A stretch of 5,304 nt of DNA. Origin: Deltaproteobacteria bacterium (lineage in GTDB: Bacteria; Desulfobacterota; Binatia; UBA9968). The stretch covers positions 18,100-23,403 of the forward strand of contig VBLN01000022.1 of NCBI GenBank assembly GCA_005878685.1, written 5' to 3'. The notes under the pieces are model-generated. The model was not told the origin of the DNA and searched no databases. It saw only the letters and a program-made list of their open reading frames with translations. Numbering within the stretch: the stretch's first letter is position 1; each line of letters opens with the position of its first letter. The translations under genes and the position numbers were made by a program. Below, in pieces: positions 1-5,304 of the stretch.

Positions 1-347
1 TCCGCTATGTCGAGCGACTGCCGTACTCCCAGCTCGTGGAATGGATGGGTCGCGCGAGAGGTTTTCTCTTTCCTCTGCAGTGGGATGAACCGTTCGGGAT
101 GGTCGTTGTCGAGTCGATGGCCGCGGGAACGCCGGTCTTGACTTATCGAAGAGGTTCGATGCCGGAACTCGTCGAAGATGGCGACACTGGCTATCTTTTG
201 GAGAATGAGGACGGGTTGATTGAGGCCTTGGCTCTAACCGAGAAGCTGAGCCGGAAGCGCTGCCGGCAGTGGGTGGAGAAAAATTTTTCTGTGGAACGGA
301 TGGTGGATGGATATGAAAAAGTTTACCAAGAAATTTTGAATTTTTAG
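1..347 (+). CDS. GT4-family glycosyltransferase, C-terminal fragment (5' end outside window)
   Basis: This is the last 114 codons of a glycosyltransferase, read in frame from base 3 to the TAG at 345-347. The visible part is the nucleotide-sugar-binding Rossmann half of a GT-B fold enzyme. The key signature is the EX7E motif, EPFGMVVVE, with its two glutamates at 87-89 and 111-113. It is followed by SMAAGTPV, the RRGSMPELVEDGDTGYL block and a C-terminal helix (FSVERMVDGYEKVYQEIL), all in GT4 order. In this family the EX7E glutamates contact the donor sugar nucleotide, and the enzyme transfers a hexose to a lipid, glycan or small acceptor in the cytosol. A GTG at 36 could be called as a start, but family sequence (RYVERLPYSQL) continues upstream of it, so the gene really extends beyond the left edge. 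The acceptor and donor cannot be told from this half. Family call is secure; specificity is unknown. Confidence 0.93.
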   Translation, partial: RYVERLPYSQLVEWMGRARGFLFPLQWDEPFGMVVVESMAAGTPVLTYRRGSMPELVEDGDTGYLLENEDGLIEALALTEKLSRKRCRQWVEKNFSVERMVDGYEKVYQEILNF

Positions 348-379
348 TTTTGAGTTTTGAATTAATTCATAGCTCAAAA
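348..379. terminator. AT-rich nested inverted repeat between convergent genes (possible weak terminator)
   Basis: Directly after the glycosyltransferase stop, TTTTGAG (348-354) pairs perfectly with CTCAAAA (373-379). The 12-base palindrome TGAATTAATTCA (358-369) lies inside. A tandem AGTTTTG at 346-352 and 353-359 overlaps the left arm. The position between two converging stop codons (345-347 and 398-400) suits a shared transcription end. However, the stem is AT-rich and no clear run of T follows on either strand, so this is not a canonical intrinsic terminator. It may be a weak end signal or simply AT-rich spacer. Confidence 0.3.
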
Positions 380-397
380 TGCAACGTTCATAATTGG

Positions 398-2236
398 CTA
401 GTTGCAGATCATCAAATGACAGTTGTGCGGGAGACGGCTCATCAATCTCTTAACCATGTGTCCTCGGAGCATATGATAGAAGGTGGAGCGTCGGGTGGTG
501 CCGACCAAAACCGCATCCACCTCGAGTTGTCTTGCCGCCTTGGCGATCGCCTCAGCGGCGTTATACGAGATCGTCCATATGGGGATGATCTCGACATTCT
601 TGTTCTCAACCTCCTGTAGGGCGGATCTGAGGGTTCGCAGTCCTTCTTCGTTTGGCATGTGAGGAGTCTCCCCATCGAAGAGCCCGGGCCATTCCTCGAC
701 ATAGATGCAGTAGAGAGCAGCTTCTCCCTTTCCCTTGGCGCGCGCGATGCCTTCTTGGATGAGGCGCGGGCTTTCTCCCCGAAGCGCGAGCAGAGTTGAG
801 GAGGGATAGAGGGCCTTGAGATCGACCGCGTCGGCCAAGGTCACCAGTCCCTTAAGCTCCTCCTCGGCCAAGTTCTCCGAGGCGCGGTAGGCGCGAGCTT
901 GGAGGTGTCTGACGGCGGGGATCTGGTGCAGGATATCCATAAACCACGCTCTTCGAACTCCTACAGCCGCGAGCATGCCGATCGCCGTGACGGTTCCGCC
1001 GAAGAGGGTCGCCAGCTCTTTCTCAACCAAGTTGATGCTCCAGGCGAGCATGACCATGAGGGTAGTGAAAAGTCCGACCCAAAACCCGAGGTCACGACGT
1101 CCCAGTCTCCAGCGGATCAGATCGAGGCTCAAAGAGGAGAACACAAACGCGCCAAGGAGACCGAAGGCATACATATCGCCTAAAAGGACCATCCTTCCCT
1201 GGGTCATGAGGATGACCAGAATCGGCACGGAGGTCGCTACGAATATCGCTAGGTGAGGCGTATTGAAAGTGGCATTTCGCAGCGCAATCACTTTGGGTAA
1301 AAATCCTCGGTTCGCCAGCGCTAAAAAGACGTGATAGCCCCCGATAATGGCCGTGTTGGCGGCGAAAAGAAGCAGGGTAGAAGCCGTTAGAACTACCGCC
1401 AGTTTGGTTCTAAATCCCCCCGAGACCATCCCTAGTTCAGAAATAAAGCGTTCGCTCTGAGTCGCTTTAATCTCCGGAGATAAAACAGCCACTGAGAGAG
1501 CGGTCAGGATTGGAGCAGTCAGGACCATGGTGATGACCACGGCAGCCATGGCGTTGCGCGTGGTCCTGCGCAAAGGAAAGCGCATGGCCGGGCTGATCTG
1601 GCTTATGCTTTCTAGTCCGGAAAAAGCAAGCCAGGCAGCGCCAAAACCGGCAAGAAGGTCGTAGGAAGAGAGTTCTTTGTCCGCACTCACGTGGCGAATC
1701 AAATCCTTCCATTGAGCGGCGCTCAACTGACTGAGACTCGATCCGATGACGAGAAGATCGACAAAAAGTGCGCAGCTGGCCATGACCAGTGCCACTGTGG
1801 CGCTCTCCCGAATCCCGATGATGTTCAATATGGCCAGCAGTAGGACTCCTCCACACGCTGCCCATACGATGTGTTGGTCCAGAGCCGGCAAAATGCTGCC
1901 GATATATTGAAAACCCGAGACCGCGGAGATCGCCGTGGTCAGAAAATAGTCCACGATGATCAGCATCCCTCCAAGGCAGCCCCACATCGGACCGAAGGCC
2001 TTGGTCGTGATTGTAACTACCCCGCCTCCTTCAGGATTGCGCCAGGAGATTTCGATGTATTTGAGGGCGAGGAGCACGAAACCTCCCGTTGTGAGGAGCA
2101 CGAAAAAGGGAGTAGCGTCGCGGACATGACCGTAAAGGATCCCTGGCACGTAATAGACAGACGTGCCGATATCGCAGAAGACAACTGCCCACGCCAGCAG
2201 CCAGTTGAGTTGCCTGGTATCGCGTGTTGGCCGCAT
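398..2236 (-). CDS. KimA/KUP-like APC-superfamily permease with C-terminal UspA-like domain, probable K+ importer
   Basis: A complete 612-residue inner-membrane protein, close in length to Bacillus subtilis KimA (607). Residues 12-430 hold about 12 hydrophobic segments; 435-475 are a linker and about 476-612 form a soluble UspA-like domain. APC/KUP landmarks are CDIGTSVYY (21-29), NPEGGG (67-72), IIVDYFLTTAIS (93-104), ILNIIGIRESA (136-146), AFSGLESIS (204-212) and AANTAIIGG (292-300). Compared from memory with KimA, its potassium-site residues D36, Y43, D117, T121, S125, T230, E233 and Y377 fall on D22, Y29, D96, T100, S104, S206, E209 and Y356. Only one is changed, and that conservatively. 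The tail has GTTR followed by nine residues and GH (579-593), a degenerate form of the Usp nucleotide motif. Start: ATG at 2234-2236, with AGGA four bases upstream on the coding strand and TM1 beginning about ten residues in. It is transcribed alone, divergent from the HTH gene. Proton-coupled K+ uptake is the best inference; an amino-acid permease is the alternative. Confidence 0.85.
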   Translation of the reverse strand: MRPTRDTRQLNWLLAWAVVFCDIGTSVYYVPGILYGHVRDATPFFVLLTTGGFVLLALKYIEISWRNPEGGGVVTITTKAFGPMWGCLGGMLIIVDYFLTTAISAVSGFQYIGSILPALDQHIVWAACGGVLLLAILNIIGIRESATVALVMASCALFVDLLVIGSSLSQLSAAQWKDLIRHVSADKELSSYDLLAGFGAAWLAFSGLESISQISPAMRFPLRRTTRNAMAAVVITMVLTAPILTALSVAVLSPEIKATQSERFISELGMVSGGFRTKLAVVLTASTLLLFAANTAIIGGYHVFLALANRGFLPKVIALRNATFNTPHLAIFVATSVPILVILMTQGRMVLLGDMYAFGLLGAFVFSSLSLDLIRWRLGRRDLGFWVGLFTTLMVMLAWSINLVEKELATLFGGTVTAIGMLAAVGVRRAWFMDILHQIPAVRHLQARAYRASENLAEEELKGLVTLADAVDLKALYPSSTLLALRGESPRLIQEGIARAKGKGEAALYCIYVEEWPGLFDGETPHMPNEEGLRTLRSALQEVENKNVEIIPIWTISYNAAEAIAKAARQLEVDAVLVGTTRRSTFYHMLRGHMVKRLMSRLPHNCHLMICN

Positions 2237-2258
2237 AAAATCCTAGTTGCGAAATCTG

Positions 2259-2282
2259 AGATGGAATAAATCTATTCCATCT
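2259..2282. promoter_or_regulatory. Perfect 10-bp inverted repeat upstream of the permease (candidate operator)
   Basis: AGATGGAATA (2259-2268) and TATTCCATCT (2273-2282) are exact reverse complements around a four-base centre. The element begins 22 bases upstream of the permease ATG. A further half-site, ATGGA at 2285-2289, forms a second smaller dyad with TCCAT at 2276-2280, again with a four-base gap. The like-oriented ATGGA copies lie 24 bases apart. Position and symmetry suit a dimeric repressor site over the transcription start or leader. The same bases could form an RNA hairpin near the ribosome-binding site. No family-specific operator is recognised. Confidence 0.5.
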
Positions 2283-2351
2283 ATATGGATGACCTATCCC
2301 GCTATTGCCACAGATGCAAGTAACTTCTCTCATTAGGTTAACTAGCGTTAA

Positions 2352-2368
2352 GACAGCTTGCTGCTGTC
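2352..2368. repeat. Short perfect hairpin in the divergent spacer
   Basis: GACAGC (2352-2357) and GCTGTC (2363-2368) are perfect reverse complements with a five-base loop. A second small dyad, TTAAC-TAGC-GTTAA (2338-2351), abuts it directly. No T tract follows on either strand. The pair could be protein-binding dyads or adjoining RNA stems; no known motif is recognised, and short stems like this also arise by chance. Confidence 0.3.
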
Positions 2369-2569
2369 CAGATTCACTGCCCTATAGTCCTCAATCGTTG
2401 TCATTCTCCATGTCTCGCCTTTGGCCATCTTTGTCCGGGAGGGGTGGTCTTAATAGGGCTATATGGCGTTTTGTTGCGGTTGGCGGTGTCCTGGCAACCC
2501 GCTGAAAAATAAACTCTTTCTAAAGCGAAAGGAGTAATAGGGAGCGATTCCGCCCAATTGGCCCCAGGC

Positions 2570-2600
2570 TTGCATCTCCCTAACGTGGAAACTATATAGT
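2570..2600 (+). promoter_or_regulatory. Candidate sigma-70-type promoter for the HTH/coiled-coil operon
   Basis: TTGCAT at 2570-2575 is followed after 17 bases by TATATA (2593-2598), or after 19 bases by the better -10 match TATAGT (2595-2600). The -10 region lies in the 12-base palindrome AACTATATAGTT (2590-2601). Transcription would begin near 2605-2610, giving a leader of about 40 bases before the ATG at 2650. The -35 match is poor, so either the promoter is weak or activated, or the sigma consensus of this organism differs. Confidence 0.35.
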
Positions 2601-2617
2601 TCACTTCGGTTCACTTC
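2600..2617 (+). repeat. Tandem TTCACTTC repeat with 10-base period (candidate regulator site)
   Basis: TTCACTTC occurs at 2600-2607 and again at 2610-2617, one helical turn apart, immediately after the palindromic candidate -10 region and 33 bases before the HTH start codon. Tandem sites phased by one turn place a protein on the same DNA face. That would fit autoregulation by the downstream HTH protein, but binding is inferred from position only. Confidence 0.35.
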
Positions 2618-2649
2618 ACGGAACAAACGTGAGCTTCGAGAGGGAACGC

Positions 2650-2850
2650 ATGATGGATTTTGACAGAGCATCACTATTATTTACCGCCGAAGAGGCCGCA
2701 AAATATTTGCGCCTGCACGTGAAAAGCATTTACCGTCTCGCAAGAGATGGGAAAATTCCAGGGCGTAAAGTGGGTGGCAGTTGGCGCTTCCATCGGGATG
2801 CCTTGGATTTGTGGATCAAGAATGAGAGAGGGACGTTTCAGGAACATTGA
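2650..2850 (+). CDS. Small excisionase/MerR-type helix-turn-helix DNA-binding protein (HTH_17 class)
   Basis: A 66-residue protein that is essentially one winged HTH domain. LFTAEEAAKYL (10-20) is the first helix with the usual alternating Ala/Leu pattern, and VKSIYRLARDGKIPG (24-38) is the turn and recognition helix. RKVGGSWRFHRDALDLWI (39-56) is the beta wing with the conserved Trp-Arg-Phe and the closing helix. This matches the excisionase-family/HTH_17 layout, whose members bind DNA and act as small regulators, or as directionality factors when next to an integrase. No integrase is present here, so a transcriptional role is more likely. Start choice: ATG at 2650 follows GAGAGGGA (2638-2645) at good spacing. 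ATG at 2653 is next best, and GTG at 2629 would add seven residues behind a weaker site. The next gene follows after 24 bases, so the two are probably cotranscribed. Target sites are unknown; the dyads upstream are candidates. Confidence 0.88.
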   Translation: MMDFDRASLLFTAEEAAKYLRLHVKSIYRLARDGKIPGRKVGGSWRFHRDALDLWIKNERGTFQEH

Positions 2851-2860
2851 GACTCCGGAC

Positions 2861-2866
2861 GGAGGG
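2861..2866 (+). promoter_or_regulatory. Ribosome-binding site deciding the coiled-coil gene start
   Basis: GGAGGG is a strong Shine-Dalgarno sequence placed eight bases before the ATG at 2875-2877. The in-frame TTG at 2869 is only two bases from it, too close for initiation, so the ATG is the chosen start. Confidence 0.75.
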
Positions 2867-2874
2867 AATTGAAC

Positions 2875-3576
2875 ATGGAGGGTTGGCTCATCTGGGCAGC
2901 CATTTGTGCCGGCGGAGCGTTCGGTGTGCTGCTCGCGCTGCTTATCGCGGCGGAGCGTGAACTCCGCGGTTATAGAGAGATGGAGGCCGGGAGCGAGCCA
3001 TTTCCCATTGTCACCGGTACCCCAGCGGGAGAGCCGCAGAGCGCTTCTCGGACTGAAAGTCGCCTCGCGGACTTCGAAAAAGAAAGGTCACAACTCCTCG
3101 CGCAGATCGCCGAGCTGAAAGAACAGAATGAAGCGAAGCAGGAGAGAATCCTAAAGTTGAAAAGTGCTGAGGGACAGCGGCTTGAAGGAGTCAATGATCG
3201 GCTTCCGGAGTTGGAAAATCGAGTTGCTGCCTTGGAGCAGGAAAAGTCCGAACTCTTGACCCAGGTTGCTGAGTTAAGGAAAGAGGTCCTGATCAAAGAA
3301 CAGCGGATCGACGGATTAGCGACCGGCCAGCAGCGACTTCCAGAGATGCAAAAGAGGGTTGGAGAGCTAGAGGAGGAAAAATCACGGCTTATAGCCCAGG
3401 TTGCTGAGTTGAAAAGAGAGGCCGAGTTCGGACAGGAAAGGGTCCGGCGGCTGGAGGGAGTCCAGCAGAGACTCCCTGAGATGGAGCGTCAGATGATGGA
3501 GCTGTTGAGCGGGTTGAGGATGGTCTTGAAAGGCGGGGACGCTGACGTGTCCAGAGGATTTGAGGCCAATAAGTAA
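2875..3576 (+). CDS. Single-pass membrane-anchored coiled-coil repeat protein of unknown function
   Basis: A 233-residue protein not recognised as any named family. Residues 4-26 form one hydrophobic segment (LIWAAICAGGAFGVLLALL inside it). Arginines follow it and an acidic residue precedes it, so the C-terminal body is probably cytosolic by the positive-inside rule. After a Pro/Gly-rich linker (about 38-62) the rest is a charged helix rich in E, K, R, Q and L. It is made of repeats: 63-108 (46 residues), 109-153 and 154-198 (45 each), and a partial one from 199. Each carries a core like EKSxLxxQVAELKxE, and the later ones open with RLPE, so a proline punctuates the coil at each boundary. The tail (216-233) is glycine- and acid-rich. 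It lies 24 bases after the HTH gene in the same direction, probably one operon. A scaffold or cell-envelope organiser is conceivable, but no function can be assigned. Confidence 0.8.
   Translation: MEGWLIWAAICAGGAFGVLLALLIAAERELRGYREMEAGSEPFPIVTGTPAGEPQSASRTESRLADFEKERSQLLAQIAELKEQNEAKQERILKLKSAEGQRLEGVNDRLPELENRVAALEQEKSELLTQVAELRKEVLIKEQRIDGLATGQQRLPEMQKRVGELEEEKSRLIAQVAELKREAEFGQERVRRLEGVQQRLPEMERQMMELLSGLRMVLKGGDADVSRGFEANK
3061..3516 (+). repeat. Internal tandem coding repeats of about 135 bases
   Basis: Within the coiled-coil gene the units run 3061-3198, 3199-3333 and 3334-3468, with a partial fourth from 3469. The second and third are both exactly 135 bases and share an identical 16-base stretch (3260-3275 and 3395-3410, CCCAGGTTGCTGAGTT) at exactly one-unit offset. 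The first is more diverged and has a few extra residues (RLEGVND) before the next unit. This points to duplication within the gene followed by divergence. Confidence 0.8.
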
Positions 3577-3598
3577 AGCAACAGGTTCCTTCCTTTCG

Positions 3599-5304
3599 TT
3601 ACAGACTCTTTAGAGTTGCATTCCATCTCTGCTTGCTCGCAACCGCGATGCGCAGCTTCTCCAAGTGTTGCTCCATAGTCTTTCCCCCGTGCTTGACCGG
3701 ATGAGCAGCAAAGAAATCTCTGACATCGGCCTCAAGCTCCGGGGCGACTAGAGCCGTGATTCCCTCGCACATGCGGACGATCGAGTTGTCGGGATACTGA
3801 CGCAGCATCTCCTCCCAGTGCCCTTTGAGAAACCGCCACGCACGCTCACGGCCGTCGGTGTTGAAGAGCAGGGCGCGCATCAGATAAGGCGCATTTTGAG
3901 TCCGCACCTCGCCGTTGATCGTAAGGGCAAGCGTTCTTTCTAAAAGGTCGGCTTGCCGAAAGCTAGCCAAAGCGAAAAGATAGCGCTGCTCTTCCTGCGG
4001 TGTCTGGGCGTTTTTAAAATGGGACCGGAATTCTTCGTAGTCATCCGCGCCGCCGCTGTAAGCCACGATGGAGAGAAGGGCGGGGACGATATTGCGGTCC
4101 ACGGAGCGCTTGTCATTCGTATAGCTTCTATAAAGCCGCGTGGCTTCGGCCTGTGTCGCGCCATCATTGCCCAACACGCCCAGTGCGGCGAGCAACTCGC
4201 CGCGCAGTTGGCTGGTAAGCTCTTCCTCCCCGGTCTGTGGAGCCCATCCCAATCGCCGAGCCATGGCGCCTGTGAGGTCGCAAATGAACCGATGCAGGCG
4301 AGGCCGCTGACCCGGTTCGAGCATCCTATAGAGATAGTGGCAGGAGCTGAGAATGATGGTCCATACGTTGTGATCGGGTTCTTCTTGGAATCGCCTGATG
4401 AGATCAAGATAGTCTTTAAGCGGAGTGAGCCCACAAAGGGCGGTGGCCCAAACATCGCTAACCAGATGGAACCGTTCCACCGCGGTGAGGTTCGTTGCCA
4501 GCTCGTTTTTTAAGCGGTCAATGAGGTTCGGCGCGTAATGGACGCGGTAGAAACCATGCCCGCCGGCATTCACGACAACCCACTCGGGCGGCTGAGGCAG
4601 CTCGATCCTCGACTCTGCCCCGGTCAGAAGAACCCATTGATGCTGTAGGCCGTTTTTGGTCCCGAGCTTGAGGTGGATGGGGACCTGCCACTTCCTGTCG
4701 CGTTCTTCTTCGTCTTGTAAGTAGCGAAAGATCCTCTGCGAAAGGTTAAGACCCTTCCCATCCTCTTGTACCGTAATCAGGGGATAACCCGGTTGAAAAA
4801 TCCACGAGTCCATCAGCGCCCGCACAGGCCGGCGCGAGGACTCCTCCAAGGCGTCCCACAGATCTGTGGTCTCCGCGTTGCTATACTCGTGCTGGCGGAG
4901 ATAGAGGCCGATGCCCTGGCGAAAGACTTCCGGAGTGAGATACTGTTCCAACATGCGCAAGACCGAGGCGCCTTTCTCGTAGGTGAGCACGTCGAACATC
5001 CCGGCTGCGTCTTCCGGCCGCTCTACCGGGAATTCGATCGGCCGGGTGCTCTTCAGTCCGTCCACAAACAGCGCCGTTGCCCGCGACGTAGCGAAGCTGT
5101 CCCAGCGCCGCCACTCCGGCTTCCAGCCATCCACGGCCAACATCTCCATGAAGGTGGCAAAGGCTTCGTTGAGCCAAAGGCCATTCCACCAGCGCATCGT
5201 AACCAGATCGCCGAACCACATGTGGGCGTTCTCATGCGCCACCACATCCGCCACTCGCTCCAATTCCGCTCGGCTGGCGCTGTTTTCATCGACTAACAGC
5301 GCGG
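3599..5304 (-). CDS. M1-family zinc aminopeptidase, C-terminal part (5' end outside window)
   Basis: The last 567 complete codons of a gluzincin aminopeptidase, which removes N-terminal residues from peptides. Counting from the first full codon in the window, the zinc site is HENAH (23-27; bases 5222-5236), followed after 18 residues by the third ligand Glu in WLNEAFATFME (46; 5165-5167). The catalytic tyrosine sits in TYEKGASVLRMLE (Tyr at 4979-4981). SWIFQPGYPLITV closes the catalytic domain, and WVVVNAGGHGFYRVHY starts the beta-sandwich that leads into the helical ERAP1-C-like domain. All catalytic residues in view are intact. The fragment opens with ALLVDENSASRAELERVADVVAH, the segment that normally follows the GAMEN substrate motif, so that motif and the N-terminal domain should lie just beyond the right edge. 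A TTG at 5263 is not the start because family sequence continues upstream. About 545 residues from HEXXH to the end is normal for an enzyme of about 850. No signal peptide can be judged. The gene converges on the coiled-coil gene, 22 bases between stops. Confidence 0.96.
   Translation of the reverse strand, partial: ALLVDENSASRAELERVADVVAHENAHMWFGDLVTMRWWNGLWLNEAFATFMEMLAVDGWKPEWRRWDSFATSRATALFVDGLKSTRPIEFPVERPEDAAGMFDVLTYEKGASVLRMLEQYLTPEVFRQGIGLYLRQHEYSNAETTDLWDALEESSRRPVRALMDSWIFQPGYPLITVQEDGKGLNLSQRIFRYLQDEEERDRKWQVPIHLKLGTKNGLQHQWVLLTGAESRIELPQPPEWVVVNAGGHGFYRVHYAPNLIDRLKNELATNLTAVERFHLVSDVWATALCGLTPLKDYLDLIRRFQEEPDHNVWTIILSSCHYLYRMLEPGQRPRLHRFICDLTGAMARRLGWAPQTGEEELTSQLRGELLAALGVLGNDGATQAEATRLYRSYTNDKRSVDRNIVPALLSIVAYSGGADDYEEFRSHFKNAQTPQEEQRYLFALASFRQADLLERTLALTINGEVRTQNAPYLMRALLFNTDGRERAWRFLKGHWEEMLRQYPDNSIVRMCEGITALVAPELEADVRDFFAAHPVKHGGKTMEQHLEKLRIAVASKQRWNATLKSL

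Larger units (their letters stand above)
2237..2649. other. Divergent intergenic region (413 bases) with no convincing gene
   Basis: This spacer separates the leftward permease from the rightward HTH/coiled-coil pair. Only short open frames cross it. They start at weak codons and their translations show no family features, so no gene is called. It contains several dyads besides those listed separately: TTAAC-TAGC-GTTAA (2338-2351), GACAGC-TTGCT-GCTGTC (2352-2368), an imperfect GC-rich stem GCGGTTG/CAACCCGC with one bulge (2476-2502), and CTTTC/GAAAG (2516-2531). None has a following T run, so none looks like an intrinsic terminator. The length exceeds what two simple promoters need, so a small RNA or several regulator sites are possible but not shown. 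Confidence 0.6.

Noticed and set aside
899..1256. Two overlapping plus-strand open frames of about 94 residues
   Set aside because: They lie wholly antisense to the permease gene. Their translations are charged, low in hydrophobic order and show no family motif, while the minus-strand frame has clear transporter motifs through the same bases.
1871..2269. Plus-strand open frame of 132 residues
   Set aside because: It is the complement of the permease N-terminal region, shows no recognisable domain, and has no promoter or ribosome-binding site that decides for it.
2237..2340. A c-di-AMP (ydaO-type) riboswitch ahead of the KimA-like gene, as found for B. subtilis kimA
   Set aside because: The leader is short and dominated by a simple dyad. 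I could not see the multi-stem core expected of that riboswitch; an Infernal search would settle it.
2305..2674. Short open frames on both strands in the divergent spacer (66-71 residues)
   Set aside because: Weak start codons, no good ribosome-binding site, no domain-like composition, and mutual overlap. Treated as non-coding.
2650..2850. Reading the excisionase-type protein as evidence of a prophage or integrative element
   Set aside because: No integrase, attachment-site repeat, tRNA or phage gene is seen in the window. This HTH class is also widely used by ordinary regulators.
3061..3468. Regular repeats as a CRISPR array or non-coding satellite
   Set aside because: The repeats are long, diverged, in frame, and encode a coherent coiled-coil pattern; there are no short identical repeats with unique spacers.
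3605..3616. ACTCT-TT-AGAGT dyad at the end of the aminopeptidase gene as a terminator
   Set aside because: It lies inside coding sequence, has a two-base loop that cannot form a stable hairpin as drawn, and is AT-rich without a following T run.
3953..4513. Plus-strand open frame of 186 residues, and a minus-strand frame-shifted one at 3940-4455
   Set aside because: Both overlap the well-supported aminopeptidase frame. Long shadow frames are expected in moderately GC-rich coding DNA and neither translation has family features.
4766..5296. Plus-strand open frame of 176 residues
   Set aside because: It runs antisense through the zinc site of the M1 aminopeptidase; the translation is Arg/His/Pro-rich in the manner of a shadow frame.

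Overview
The window carries five protein-coding genes from a bacterial chromosome of moderate GC content; the outer two are cut by the window edges. There are no rRNA or tRNA genes, CRISPR arrays, transposases or phage structural genes. Nothing here fixes the taxon. The mix of a GT4 glycosyltransferase, a KUP/APC-type transporter with a UspA-like tail, a small excisionase-type helix-turn-helix protein and a gluzincin (M1) aminopeptidase suits a free-living, probably environmental bacterium. Any phylum name would be a guess.

Layout, left to right. (1) 1-347 (+) is the C-terminal end of a GT4 glycosyltransferase. (2) 348-397 is a short AT-rich convergent spacer with nested inverted repeats. (3) 398-2236 (-) is a complete 612-residue permease with 12 predicted membrane segments and a cytosolic UspA-like domain. 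It resembles the bacterial potassium importer KimA, and the residues known to line the KimA potassium site appear conserved or conservatively replaced. (4) 2237-2649 is a divergent intergenic region of 413 bases with several symmetric elements: a perfect 10-bp inverted repeat just upstream of the permease, and a 12-bp palindrome plus a 10-bp-period tandem repeat just upstream of the rightward genes. (5) 2650-2850 (+) is a 66-residue excisionase/MerR-like HTH protein. It is followed 24 bases later by (6) 2875-3576 (+), a membrane-anchored coiled-coil protein built from proline-punctuated repeats of about 45 residues. These two probably form an operon. (7) 3599-5304 (-) is the C-terminal two thirds of an M1 aminopeptidase, including the full zinc site. 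It converges on the coiled-coil gene with only 22 bases between stop codons.

The genes do not form one recognisable pathway. The transporter probably serves ion (K+) homeostasis, the aminopeptidase peptide turnover, and the glycosyltransferase envelope or glycoside synthesis with partners to the left of the window. The part I cannot assign to any described system is the small HTH plus membrane coiled-coil pair. It is the best candidate for something new, but the evidence is only co-orientation, spacing and architecture.
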